DNA of 64,000 nucleotides from Allacma fusca (taxonomy: Eukaryota; Arthropoda; Collembola; Symphypleona; Sminthuridae), in NCBI GenBank assembly GCA_947179485.1, contig OX359245.1, positions 66,141,067 through 66,205,066 on the forward strand, in the 5' to 3' direction. Positions 45,386-55,238 of this stretch are shown in pieces; position 1 is the stretch's first letter; each line of letters begins with the position of its first letter. Position numbers and translations under genes: made by a program. The notes under the pieces were generated by a model. It ran no database searches and was not told the DNA's origin. It saw only the letters and a list, made by a program, of their open reading frames with translations.

Positions 45386-45625
45386 GTGGCACAGGGTGTC
45401 ACTGTCATTTTTAATTACGATACAGATGTTTTTTTAAATCTGCTGTGTACAATCTTAATAACTGCTGGGGGCAAATTATTCATCTACTTAGGCTTTGGGA
45501 ATGTTAATTTGCAAATGGTAAGGAAGAATATAAATGCAATTAAGGGTACACTTCTTGTAGGGGTTTTGATAGGGGATTTACAGGCGTTGGTAAGAATGGC
45601 TTTGAGAACTAATATTTTCTCTTAG
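45386..45625 (+). CDS. Short hydrophobic frame, possible isolated exon
   Basis: 79 codons with two hydrophobic stretches (about residues 16-36 and 55-68) and few charges. Preceded by ATAGTGGCACAG|G, which could be a splice acceptor. Not similar to the receptor exons and no partner exon found nearby; may be chance. Confidence 0.2.
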   Translation: MAQGVTVIFNYDTDVFLNLLCTILITAGGKLFIYLGFGNVNLQMVRKNINAIKGTLLVGVLIGDLQALVRMALRTNIFS

Positions 45626-45954
45626 AAAATTTGTGGGAGCACCTTAAATATCTATGCAGTCCGTTTCGCCTGTCTGGGTTTGTATTTCCCTAAAATTTCC
45701 CACTGACTTATCCCGAGTGATATCGGTACTTTGGGTTGATTTTAGTGTACAGTTAAACAAGCACATATACAAGAACTTTTCACTCAAGAGCTTCCGCGTT
45801 TATATACACGGCTGAGGTATTCCAATAATTTACAAAACGTTTCGAATGTGTCTATTTTCGGATACATTTCCGATCTTAATTAAAAATAAAAAAAATAAAA
45901 AAAATAAATATTTACATAAAGAACAATACACTTCTTAACTTAATTTATTCAACT

Positions 45955-46938
45955 CAGTGCTCGGCACGGTTACGAAAAATCGGTACCCGTACCCGTACCC
46001 GAAGTGCGGGTATTCCAATATCTGGTATCTATACCCGTATCCATACCCGAGTATTCGGGTACAAATTTTTCATACCCGTACCCGCAATGTAATCTCAAAC
46101 CATGTACCTGTACCCGCATTGTACCCGTACCCGAAAAGTACTCGAAAATTGTACCTATACGCGGGTATCTAAGTTTCGTACCCGTACTCGTACTCGGGTA
46201 CTTTATATCCAGATATCTCTAAATGTAGTACATAGTACGTTATGTATAATAATGTATGACAGCTTAGTGTGTAATTTTGACTAGGTAGAGCGGTATTTGG
46301 TAGTGTATATTTTCATTGAAGAGTAGAAAAACTAGAAGCGTTTTTAAATCGAAATAAAATTAACTTACATACTCGCAGATTCATAAAAATATTATATATT
46401 ATATTACCAACCGTACAAAATTTAGCTGAATCCTATTCTCCACTTCTATTTTGTTATTATTCCTCGTTGGTGTTTATTTATTTATACTACCTAAAACCTG
46501 TTTCCCTGAAAACATATATTTTAGCTACACAGTCTAAAATACATCTGCTGTATGTTTTAAGGTTAAAAGAGTATTAACGCTAAGCTATCTGTATTCAGAA
46601 ATAGTAAAAATACGAACAGAAGTTTTCAATGTACGGGCATGATGGTATAAAATTCATCAAAATGTCTCAATTCTCAACGTATCCAAATACTCGGGTACAA
46701 TGGTCGTGGGTACGAGTAAATGACCCCATTATACCCGTACCCGGTGGGTATATACCCATTTTGAAATCCGTGTACCCGTACCCATACCCGTATCCGTACC
46801 TGAAATTTTGTGCCGATCAAAGTGTACCCGGGTAGTACTTGAAAATGATCGGGTACACAAAATCGGTACCCGTGTAGTACCCATACCCGTAGCCGTACCC
46901 GTTTACCCGAGTATTACCCATACCCGTGCCGAGCACTG
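45955..46938. mobile_element. hAT-like element, 'GGGTAC' word family, copy 2
   Basis: TIR CAGTGCTCGGCACGG / CCGTGCCGAGCACTG, perfect 8-bp target duplication ATTCAACT (45947-45954, 46939-46946). Arms of TACCCGTACCC words at 45980-46210 and 46690-46925. The TIR differs from the 25346 element in the bases after CAGTGCTCGG, and the interior is unrelated and shorter, so this is a sister family that shares the word. Confidence 0.95.
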
Positions 46939-47238
46939 ATTCAACTACGTCGTTTCTAAAGTATTTGTATTTTAGGAATCCAAATACTTAATTTATGCAA
47001 TTATGCATTCAATATAAATAGCATCATTTGTATGTCCATATTATTCAAATGGTGTAACAACACCTGGTTACAAGTTCCTCAGGGGCTGCGTAATGTACCA
47101 AGAACACCCCAATCACTTAATCTATTGGTAGGATTCCGGGTGAGTCCCGGTTTTATACACACCCGGATAACACCTGCATACTCGTTTTAAAAAAATAGTA
47201 ATTAATTTCATTCCTGTTAAGCGTTGGGTTATTTTAGT

Positions 47239-47900
47239 CAGGGTTGGGAATGGGTTATTAATCCGGGATTTAATTAATCCCGGATTGCAAAATGTATCAG
47301 AAATATTTAATGTAAACCTAACACAAGTGTTGAGCCAACTTCAGTCTAATCCTTACTCTTCAATCCCAGCTCAATGTTTTCATTCAATCCATTAGACAAA
47401 TCCAATTATTTGCATGGTAACGAATTAAACCCCAATCCTAATCTAATCCAATATTTGACGAATGATTTGCTGCATCCTAAACTCAAAACCCACTGCTGCC
47501 AGTAGTTTGGATTGGATTGTATATACATTTATTATTTGTTTCTAACGTTTTTAAACAGGAGTTATATCTTTATGGCTATGAAAACATATTTATGAAAGAC
47601 CGTGGTCACTTCACTGTTACTTACTTAATAGGGAATTGACAAATGTTCACCTGAAAATCTTGGACCTTTGGAAATTTTGAATTTTTTCCGTCAATCCCTT
47701 AATCCAATCCAAGTTATCGAACTTTTTGCAGTTAATCCTTTAATCCAGTCCAAGTGATAGAAATTTTTGCAGTTAATCCTTTAATCCAATCCAAGTAATC
47801 GGAAATTATCGGGTCAATACATTACTCTAATCCAAGTGATCGGAATTTTTTCCCTCAATTCCTTTATGCAATCCAAGAGATCTAAATGTTTTAACGTTAC
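47239..47900. mobile_element. hAT-like element, one end only, 'AATCCAATCCAAG' words
   Basis: Left end CAGGGTTGGGAATGGG followed by an ATTAATCCGGGATTTAATTAATCCCGG palindrome-like stretch. From 47400 and again from 47690-47880 come repeats of TTAATCCAATCCAAGTGATCGG. No right TIR can be found, so it is truncated or the right end lies beyond recognition. Confidence 0.55.
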
Positions 47901-48004
47901 TAATATATATACTTATATACTATAAATGTAATCCTAGGGAAAATTTAAACGCGACAATGTAAATGGAATGCTGTCTAATTGTAAGAGGAAACCACTATAT
48001 AGGA

Positions 48005-49200
48005 AATTTACTGTACTTGGAACGCTGGGTTTGTAGCATTTGTTATGGGGAATCATTTGAGTCAAATATCAACTTCCCAGAAAAAATTTACATCCTCGGA
48101 AATATATATTAAATGGTAGCAAAGTTTGAAATAAGCCGTAAAGTGCTGCAGTAAAACTAAATATTTTTCTGCTGCTTTGTTTTTCCGTCACATTTAACCC
48201 CTGAGGCATGCGGCAGGCTTGAGTCTTTTTAAGCATAATTTCTCTAATCCTGCTCCGGGGTCATATACACGATTCTCAACGTGAAGATCCATAAATATAA
48301 AATACCTTCCTGGAAAACCCATAAAATTTCATAAGAAAAGCATCAACATGACATAACATTCGAAAATGATATTCTGAAAAATTCTGGAAAATAACTTGAT
48401 AGAAACAGGGGAAACATATATTTTGGGAGTCGTTTATTTATGTGGGACTTACTTTATATTCTACTGTGGTAGGTGATACTTGGTACAAGACAACATCAAT
48501 AATTTGAAGTCTTGTCCAGAGATGTCCAAATGTGTCTAAACTGTCTTCCAAGGGCAATTGAAAAAAAAATCCGTTATTCTTCCTACCAATGAATGAAACC
48601 TTTAAAATTATTTGGCTTCCATCAATCCTCCTTCAATTTTTAAATTAATTCATCCTTCCTTCAACCTTCCTCCAAAAACAGCCCTCCTTCTTTTTGAGCT
48701 TTCATTTATTGCAAAATTTAAGAAATCGTATCACAACATTTATGCATTTTGAAAAGGAAGTCGCTTTGATCAGCAGTATAGTCACACAAGAATGAGATGA
48801 ATGAAAGTTCATAAAAATATTTAGTAATTTCAAAAAATCTCGTTCTCGTATTTTTCCCAAAAGCAAGAACGAGGCAAACGAGAATTTTAAAACCAACGAG
48901 ATACTCACCCCTAATCTAAAGACTGTATACTTACAACCCTTCCTTCGCCTAACATTTGTAATTAAGTCTTCTTTATGCAAAGGGTCGTCTTCAAACGCTG
49001 GACATGTCTGGTCTTGACTGCCTTGTCTCCTTCGAGCAATGCGTCTTTACAAAGCGCGGAATATCAAGAGCGAAAGTTAGAAAACTGTTATAAACAAGGA
49101 ATTCCGGAGTTCGCTATTTGTTGTAGTTTTCAGTGGTCGAAAAATTTAGTGGGAGCGGAATTTAGGGGTGTATATCAAAGTTTTGGACATGTCCATTAGG
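48005..49200 (+). repeat. Segmental-duplication module X, copy III (deleted)
   Basis: Start block at 48010-48070, spacer, receptor exon remnant (48445-48535), hAT remnant with right end ACTCACCCCTA (about 48900-48913), end block 48960-49190, then directly module M copy 3. Large internal deletions relative to copies I and II. Confidence 0.7.
48445..48535 (+). pseudogene. Receptor last-exon remnant (module X copy III)
   Basis: Retains only the Tyr-Phe-Ile-Phe-Tyr-Cys-Gly-Arg-stop and Tyr-Leu-Val-Gln-Asp-Asn-Ile-Asn segment. The TGA at 48474-48476 is the one shared with copies I and II. The first hydrophobic helix has been deleted. Confidence 0.65.
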
Positions 49201-50916
49201 TTGGTAGCTATACAGTGGCTTGTCAAACATATTATGGTTTGCTCCAGCCAAAACTGCTCCCTGGTTTTACTGGTTCGGTCAATTTTTCTAAACTCAGAGA
49301 CCTTAACTAGTTCGTTGCTGTTTTTGGAAAGTTAAAGATTTGATGGCCATCATTTTGCTTCAAATCTCCGTCCAAATAGTGAGCTCCTGTCTAACCGACC
49401 TCCCACAAGTTGGTGAGACCCGAATAGTAGGACTAAGATGTTAAAACATAATTTCTTAACGTTAAAATATTGGTAATCCTCCGGGGTAACTTATAAGTAC
49501 ATACATAATCTCTGTATTTAGATATTGTCCTATTGTTATTGAAAATGCTAACGAAAGACAACTGATTGCATCAGTAGTTAGTGTGATAATTCTGAAAAAT
49601 ACTTGCATTTTACACACATATAGCTAAACTCCACAGCAGAATTTTCTTTTATCACAGCTATTAATGTCCAGCTGCATTATTGAGCAGATGGGGTACCTGG
49701 CTTTCATGCTAGGTACTCCATTAAATTATTTCATACGAACATTTTTTCATAGAGAAAAGTACTCTCCAATCCAATGCCAATCTCCGTTAGGTTATTTACT
49801 TGCCCAAACAAAATATGGAACGGTGGTTTAATGGAATTGTTTGTCATTTTGTCTTTCAAGCTTTTATGCAGTAAATTTAAAATAATTTTCAAAAGGTACT
49901 TTATCACTGCTCCAATATTTCAGTGAATGTTATTTTCCCACAGATAATCTTATTGAAACGATAATATTCTGAGTAAACTGAAATTTCTCAATGGCTGGAT
50001 TAGGAAAATTTACAGTTGCACACTTTGTTTGCACGTCAACACTCATTTAAATATTAGAGGTAACCCTAAGCAAGGAACTACGTCCGTATTATCCCAGAAT
50101 GTACAAATGTAATGTTAGAGAAGAGTTGTACATTATAACTAAAGTTGGAGTCAAAAATGTCATCGCTCCGCGATTGTTTGAAGCTGTCGCTTATGGCGGT
50201 GATAACCAAGACCATCTTTCCTTACCCCGTTTGATGTATTATGTTGAGCTCATTTCAAAAATAAAAATGCAAATTTTAAAGAAGAATTCAATTTTGAAAA
50301 TTTTAAAAAAATAGTGTTAGTATTAGTAACCGGTATATATATAAAAACGTTTCATTGGAATCGGTGGAAACGTTTGGGGTAAAACAAAAATTTGTTGTTT
50401 TTATTTTTGTTATTGTTTTTTTTACGGACACACCGACCTATTTCAACAAATATAGCATTAATTCGAGAAAGTGGACTAAAGAATATTTAAAAAACATTTG
50501 AATAAAATCGGGCGAATAGCTTGGTCGGGAAACTGCGGGACAAACAGACCCACGGGCAACAATGTTTTATAAGGGGGCTGACGCCACCCTAAAACCTAGA
50601 TTACTACCTGGCTCTCACATTTATAACGAAGTTGGGTCATTACTTTTACCTCCTTATTTCCTTGACTCAAAATAATCTTTTTACAAAGCGGATATATTTC
50701 TAAACTATAGTAAATATATATAAAATATATAATATAAACTAACGAAAACCTAATCAGAATTCTATGGACCGGTAAAATAAGAGCATTAATTATGCTTAAT
50801 GGACTCTACAAACATTATGAGACTGCACATGTGCCATTCTTAATCAGAAACTCAAATATGATTCAACATTCAGCATTTTAATTTTTCGAGGTCATGGAGA
50901 ATAAATACAAACGTAC
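49200..50916 (+). repeat. Duplicated module M, copy 3
   Basis: The most continuous M copy: it has no large insertion and is the empty-site reference for both LINEs and the hAT element of copy 2. It breaks off at AAATACAAACGTA (about 50916), exactly where a hAT fragment begins, instead of continuing to a receptor gene. Confidence 0.75.
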
Positions 50917-51060
50917 TGTTCCTCTGTTCCTGTTCCCACTCCTATTCCTGTTCCCGGTGATCGGGTCCACATGAGTGTGTTCCTGTTCCCGTACCCGATC
51001 CTGCGTACTCGTTCCCGTTCCCATGTACCCGGGTTTTACCCGTTCCCGTGACTACCACTG
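50917..51060. mobile_element. hAT-like end fragment, 'GTTCCCGTTCCC' words, at a duplication breakpoint
   Basis: Right terminus reads TTCCCGTGACTACCACTG, i.e. CAGTGGTAGTCACGGG inward, with about 130 bp of CTGTTCCCGTTCCC words. The left end is missing. On its left is the distal part of module M; on its right (51061) module M starts again at an upstream point (ATCCTAAGCCAGGTACTCCAG, compare 10698). The fragment therefore marks a rearrangement junction. Confidence 0.65.
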
Positions 51061-51270
51061 ATCCTAAGCCAGGTACTCCAGTAAATTATTTCATTTTTGC
51101 ATGAAGAAAAGTACTCTCCAATCCACTGCCAGTCTCCGTTATTTACCGTTTTATCAAGTTATTTACTTGCCCCAAAAAGATTCTAGGATGGAGGTTTATT
51201 GGAAATGTTTGTCATTTTGACTTTCACGCTTTTATACAGTAAATTTAAAATAATCCTGAATCTAATCATA
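51061..51270 (+). repeat. Partial module M copy
   Basis: Matches 10698-10900 and 49695-49880 in M copies 1 and 3, then homology stops. Confidence 0.6.
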
Positions 51271-51573
51271 ATCCATATTGCAATATTCTTCATGTCTGTA
51301 CGTAAACCTGGGGGAATTTTATCATGCTAAAATAATGAGAATGCTATCTAAGAGGAAACCAATATGCAGGAAATTCATTGTATATTGTAGCATAATATAA
51401 GGATGTAAACTAATAATTCCTTATGATTTATATTTGGTTCGGTCATAGTTGCAATTAAATTGACACTACGAGATTATGACCTTGGTTTGTGTATATATAT
51501 TTTTAGCGTGGGGTCTTACTTTTGGTGTTATTTATCAGTAAATCTATACATTGTATTCAATCAATTTTGTTTA

Positions 51574-51696
51574 CAACCACATCCATGTGTTGCTGCCAGC
51601 AAGATCGAATACACTACTGTACCTGGTGACTGCATCAATGATAAAACTGGAAATGTTTGGGTAGATGAGGGAAATTGCTACTTATTGCGGCAATAA
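51574..51696 (+). pseudogene. Cysteine-containing exon fragment, copy B
   Basis: Reads His-Pro-Cys-Val-Ala-Ala-Ser-Lys-Ile-Glu-Tyr ... Gly-Asp-Cys-Ile-Asn-Asp-Lys-Thr-Gly-Asn-Val ... Gly-Asn-Cys-Tyr-Leu-Leu-Arg-Gln-stop. Better preserved than copy A at 5222-5334 (three Cys against one), but the AG of the acceptor is gone (TTTGTTTACAACC against TATCCCAG). Frames upstream to 51460 are open but AT-rich and unlikely to be coding. Possibly one exon of a small secreted protein; no other exons found. Confidence 0.35.
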
Positions 51697-52996
51697 TAAC
51701 AAATGGGATGGAATTCAGTAGTGTGGCTTTTGTATGTGAATTAACAACTAATTGGTTACATTTGTTGACGTTGTCACACAACAACGGCCTCGTTATTCCT
51801 CAAATCTCCCTCCAAATAGTGAATTCCTGTCTAACCGACTTCCCGCAAGTTAGTGAGACACGAATAATAGGACTAAGATCAGAATTTCTTAACGTTAAAT
51901 TATGGTTGATCCTCCGGTGTAGCCTATCAGTACATAATATATAGATTTATTCCTACTGTTCCTGAAAGTGCTAACAAAATACATACAATTGTTTTCATTA
52001 GAAGTGAGTGTGATAATTTTTAAAATTCCTTTCATTTTACACATACGACTAAACTCCACAATAGAATTATCTTTTATCAGAGCTGTTATTGTCCAGCTGC
52101 ATTATTAAACAGATGAAGTACCTGGCTCCTAAGCCAGGTACCCCGGAAATTATTTCATACGGACATTTACAAGAAAAGTACTCTCCAATCCACTGCCAAT
52201 CTCCCTTAGGTTATTTACTTGCCCCCAAAAAATATGGGACGAATGTTTATTGTAAGTGTTTTTATTTTTGACTTTCACGCTTTTATACAGTAAATTTAAA
52301 ACAATTTTCCAAAGGTACTTTATCACTGATCCAATATTTGCGTTAATGTTATTTTCGCACAGATAATCCTACTGAAACAATGATATTCTGAGTAAATTAA
52401 AATTTTCCATTGACTGGATTATGAACATTTGCAGTTGCACATTTTGTTTGCACATTAACCCTCATTTAAATATTAGAGGATAACCCCAAGCTACAGGTAT
52501 ACTAAGGGTATGGTACGTCCGTATTATGTTGAGCTCATTTCCAAAAATAAAGTTGCAAATTTAAAAAAAAGAATACAATTTAAAGTTTTTTAAAAAAAAT
52601 TTGTTTGCATAGTATCCTATACTAACACTATGTTTGAGTAACCTGAACGGTATATGTAAAAAAAGGTTTCATTGAAATCGGTGCAACTGTTGGGGTAAAG
52701 TAAAGATTTATTGTTTTTATTTTTTTGCGTACGAACCAGTGGTCGGACTTTGATTCATCAATACAATACTCTAGTGCTATTTTTGTACAGTTGCCTTTAC
52801 CTGTACTGTGCTTTACTATAGTCTGGATATGATAATTGTTTCAATACAATGCTTTACTTTTAAAAGCACATCGAAATATGTTTCAATACTCTGCTTTACT
52901 GCACTAGTTATGCAAAAATAGTCATCAATACTTTGCTTTACTCTACTAGTTATACATAAATAGTTATCAATACTGTGCTTTACCCATAGAAGTACG

Positions 52997-54161
52997 CAGT
53001 GCTGCGATCGGGTCAAGTAATTTGAAAACTTGACCATGAACTTGACTTGACAACGAAACTTCAAGTAATTTTCAAGACACAACCTGAACTTGATAACTCG
53101 CGTTCGTGTAATTACTTGACTTATCAAGTTCAAGTAATCAAGTAACTTTTGTAAGACCCGAACTTGATCAAGTAGTTAAATTTCCAAACTTGACTTGAAC
53201 TTGACTTGACCATGACTTGAACGCGACTTGAACTTGATAATTCAAGTTAAGTATCACAAAAAATTAAACATGGCCACAATAACTTGTCGAACTTGCTGTA
53301 GCAAATTATTTCCTTCAGACTGAAAACCAAAACGCATTCAGAAAACAGTTTTACTGCTACTTTTTATTTAAAACCATTCGAGGACAAATTTGAGCGTATA
53401 CTGAATACAGTAAAAGTTTTATATAAGGGAGTATATAATTTATAAAGGAATTTACCTTATACAAAACGTCTAAAGCATTGTGTAAATGAAAGTTGGGGTC
53501 AAACAAATGCATCCCTGATATTCATACATTCCTTATAAGCTGCGCACTTATAACGGACTTTTACTGTATACCAGACGAGCTTTTTATGGTGTCAAGTTTT
53601 ATTTAATGTTTATATATGTATATATACATATACCTATTTGAGCATTACCAGTACTCTTAATTTAAAATTTAATAAACTAGTATTTGCTTATTTATTAAAC
53701 GCTTTTTGTAAAGAGCCATCCAAGCTCAATTTATATTGGAATTTATTTACACAAGTTGAAAATAATAATTCTAAGCAGCAATATGAATTATCAAGATAAT
53801 TCTTTCATTTCATGGAGAGGCCGCTGCAACAACTAACAATGAGCAACGTCTGGTAAACAAGACCTTTATAAAATGGACTGGCATACGCAATCTAAAATTA
53901 CTTGAACTTGACCATGAAATCTCAAGTTCATGGTCAAGTTTTTTCTTTCCATTACTTGACCCTGAACTTGACTTGAGATTCAAGTAAATTTCTCTTACTT
54001 GTACTTGAACCTGACTTGTCTTAGAATGTCATGGTCAAGACGAATACGTTCTTGAACTTGACCCGAAAGATTCAAGTATAAATATTGTCCTACTTGAACT
54101 TGACCCGAACTTGAACTTGACTTGAAAACTCAAGTATTACTTGAACTTGTCCGCAGCACTG
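52997..54161. mobile_element. hAT-like element, 'AACTTGACTTGAAC' word family (nested, middle)
   Basis: TIR CAGTGCTGCG / CGCAGCACTG; right end reads TTGTCCGCAGCACTG. Perfect 8-bp target duplication GAAGTACG (52989-52996, 54162-54169) inside the left arm words of the 52737 element. Arms of ACTTGAACTTGACTTG at 53010-53270 and 53890-54150. Holds a pogo-like MITE at 53408-53566. Confidence 0.95.
53408..53566. mobile_element. pogo-like MITE (innermost of three)
   Basis: TIR CAGTAAAAGTTTTATATAAG / inverted CAGTAAAAGTCCGTTATAAG, flanked by TA on both sides (53406-53407, 53567-53568), the Tc1/mariner-pogo target. No coding sequence; 159 bp. Confidence 0.8.
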
Positions 54162-55238
54162 GAAGTACGTATATAATCGTCAATATTGTATAACCACAAA
54201 TATCGCCCGTTCATTCTGCTTTCGTTTGTCGTTTTAATGTCGTATGCTAAATGTCTAACGTAAGTAGTTCCTCCGTAAATTTACTGGATGGGGTCCTTTG
54301 CGTGTATCAATAATTTGCTGTGCTTTATATGAATTTGTATTATTTATAACAATTCGTTGCTTTGCTTTACTTGCTTTTATTGCTATAGCGGCTTTTCAAT
54401 ACTGTGTCAATAGTTCATGTTATGAATAGATGTAGATACTGTACTCTGCTTTATTGACGAAACATAATGATGACGCGTTACTGTACCAATGCTGTACTTT
54501 TATCAATACTGTACTAAAAAGTACAGTACAGTCCGACCACTGGTACGAACACACCCACCCATTTCATCCAATAACCAACTCATTCGACGAAGTGGACTTA
54601 AGAATGCTTAAAAAAATTGTGAGCAAAACCGCGAAAAAACATAGGTTGAAAACTGCGGGACAGACAGACCTACGGACAATAACGTTTTCTAAGGGTGTCG
54701 ACGTATCCCTAAGACCCGGATTCCCATATACTTGACTCACATTAATAAATTATTCCATGTACCTATAAGTATACAGCAGTTGGGTCATAATGTAAATAAC
54801 GTGACCCACGCGCATATCATTACTTATACCTACTCAGTTGCCTTGATTCAAAAAATTATTTTCTTCATGAACGCAAACCTAATCAGAAATCGATGGACAT
54901 TTTACTTTTTCGAGGTCATAGAGAATAAATACAAACGTAATCCTCTCATAGTTTAAATCTTGCAGAACTATATAGAGGCTATAAAATGGATTTTGGGTTC
55001 ATAACTTGAGGAACTCTTGTCAAAGTATAAGCTCAATTCCGACATTAATTCATTCTAAGCGTTAAACTTACCAACAAACTGCATACATATTTATAGAAAC
55101 ACACATCATGGGATAGCAACATTGTATCTGATATTCCAGACGTTGTTTAACCGGTTAAACAGCGCACTTGGCATTTGGTTATTTATTGTTCAAGTATAAT
55201 AATAAATTGTAGCCACTAGGATAAAGGGCATTTTCAAC

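Larger units (their letters stand above)
52737..54542. mobile_element. hAT-like element, 'CTTTACT/CAATACTGTG' word family (outermost)
   Basis: TIR CAGTGGTCGGAC / GTCCGACCACTG with perfect 8-bp target duplication GTACGAAC (52729-52736, 54543-54550). M copy 2 has the unbroken site GTACGAACACACC at about 23078. Arms contain CAATACTGTGCTTTACT words. It is split by another hAT element at 52997-54161. Confidence 0.95.
51785..55238 (+). repeat. Duplicated module M, copy 4 (upstream of intact receptor gene)
   Basis: Starts with the CTCCAAATAGTGAATTCCTG block and runs, apart from the hAT insertion at 52737-54542, to the receptor start codon at 55239. It is the empty-site reference for the insertion at 20071. 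The 55000-55238 part is shared only with M copy 1 and is the presumptive promoter/5' UTR of the receptor; no TATA box is obvious. Confidence 0.7.
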
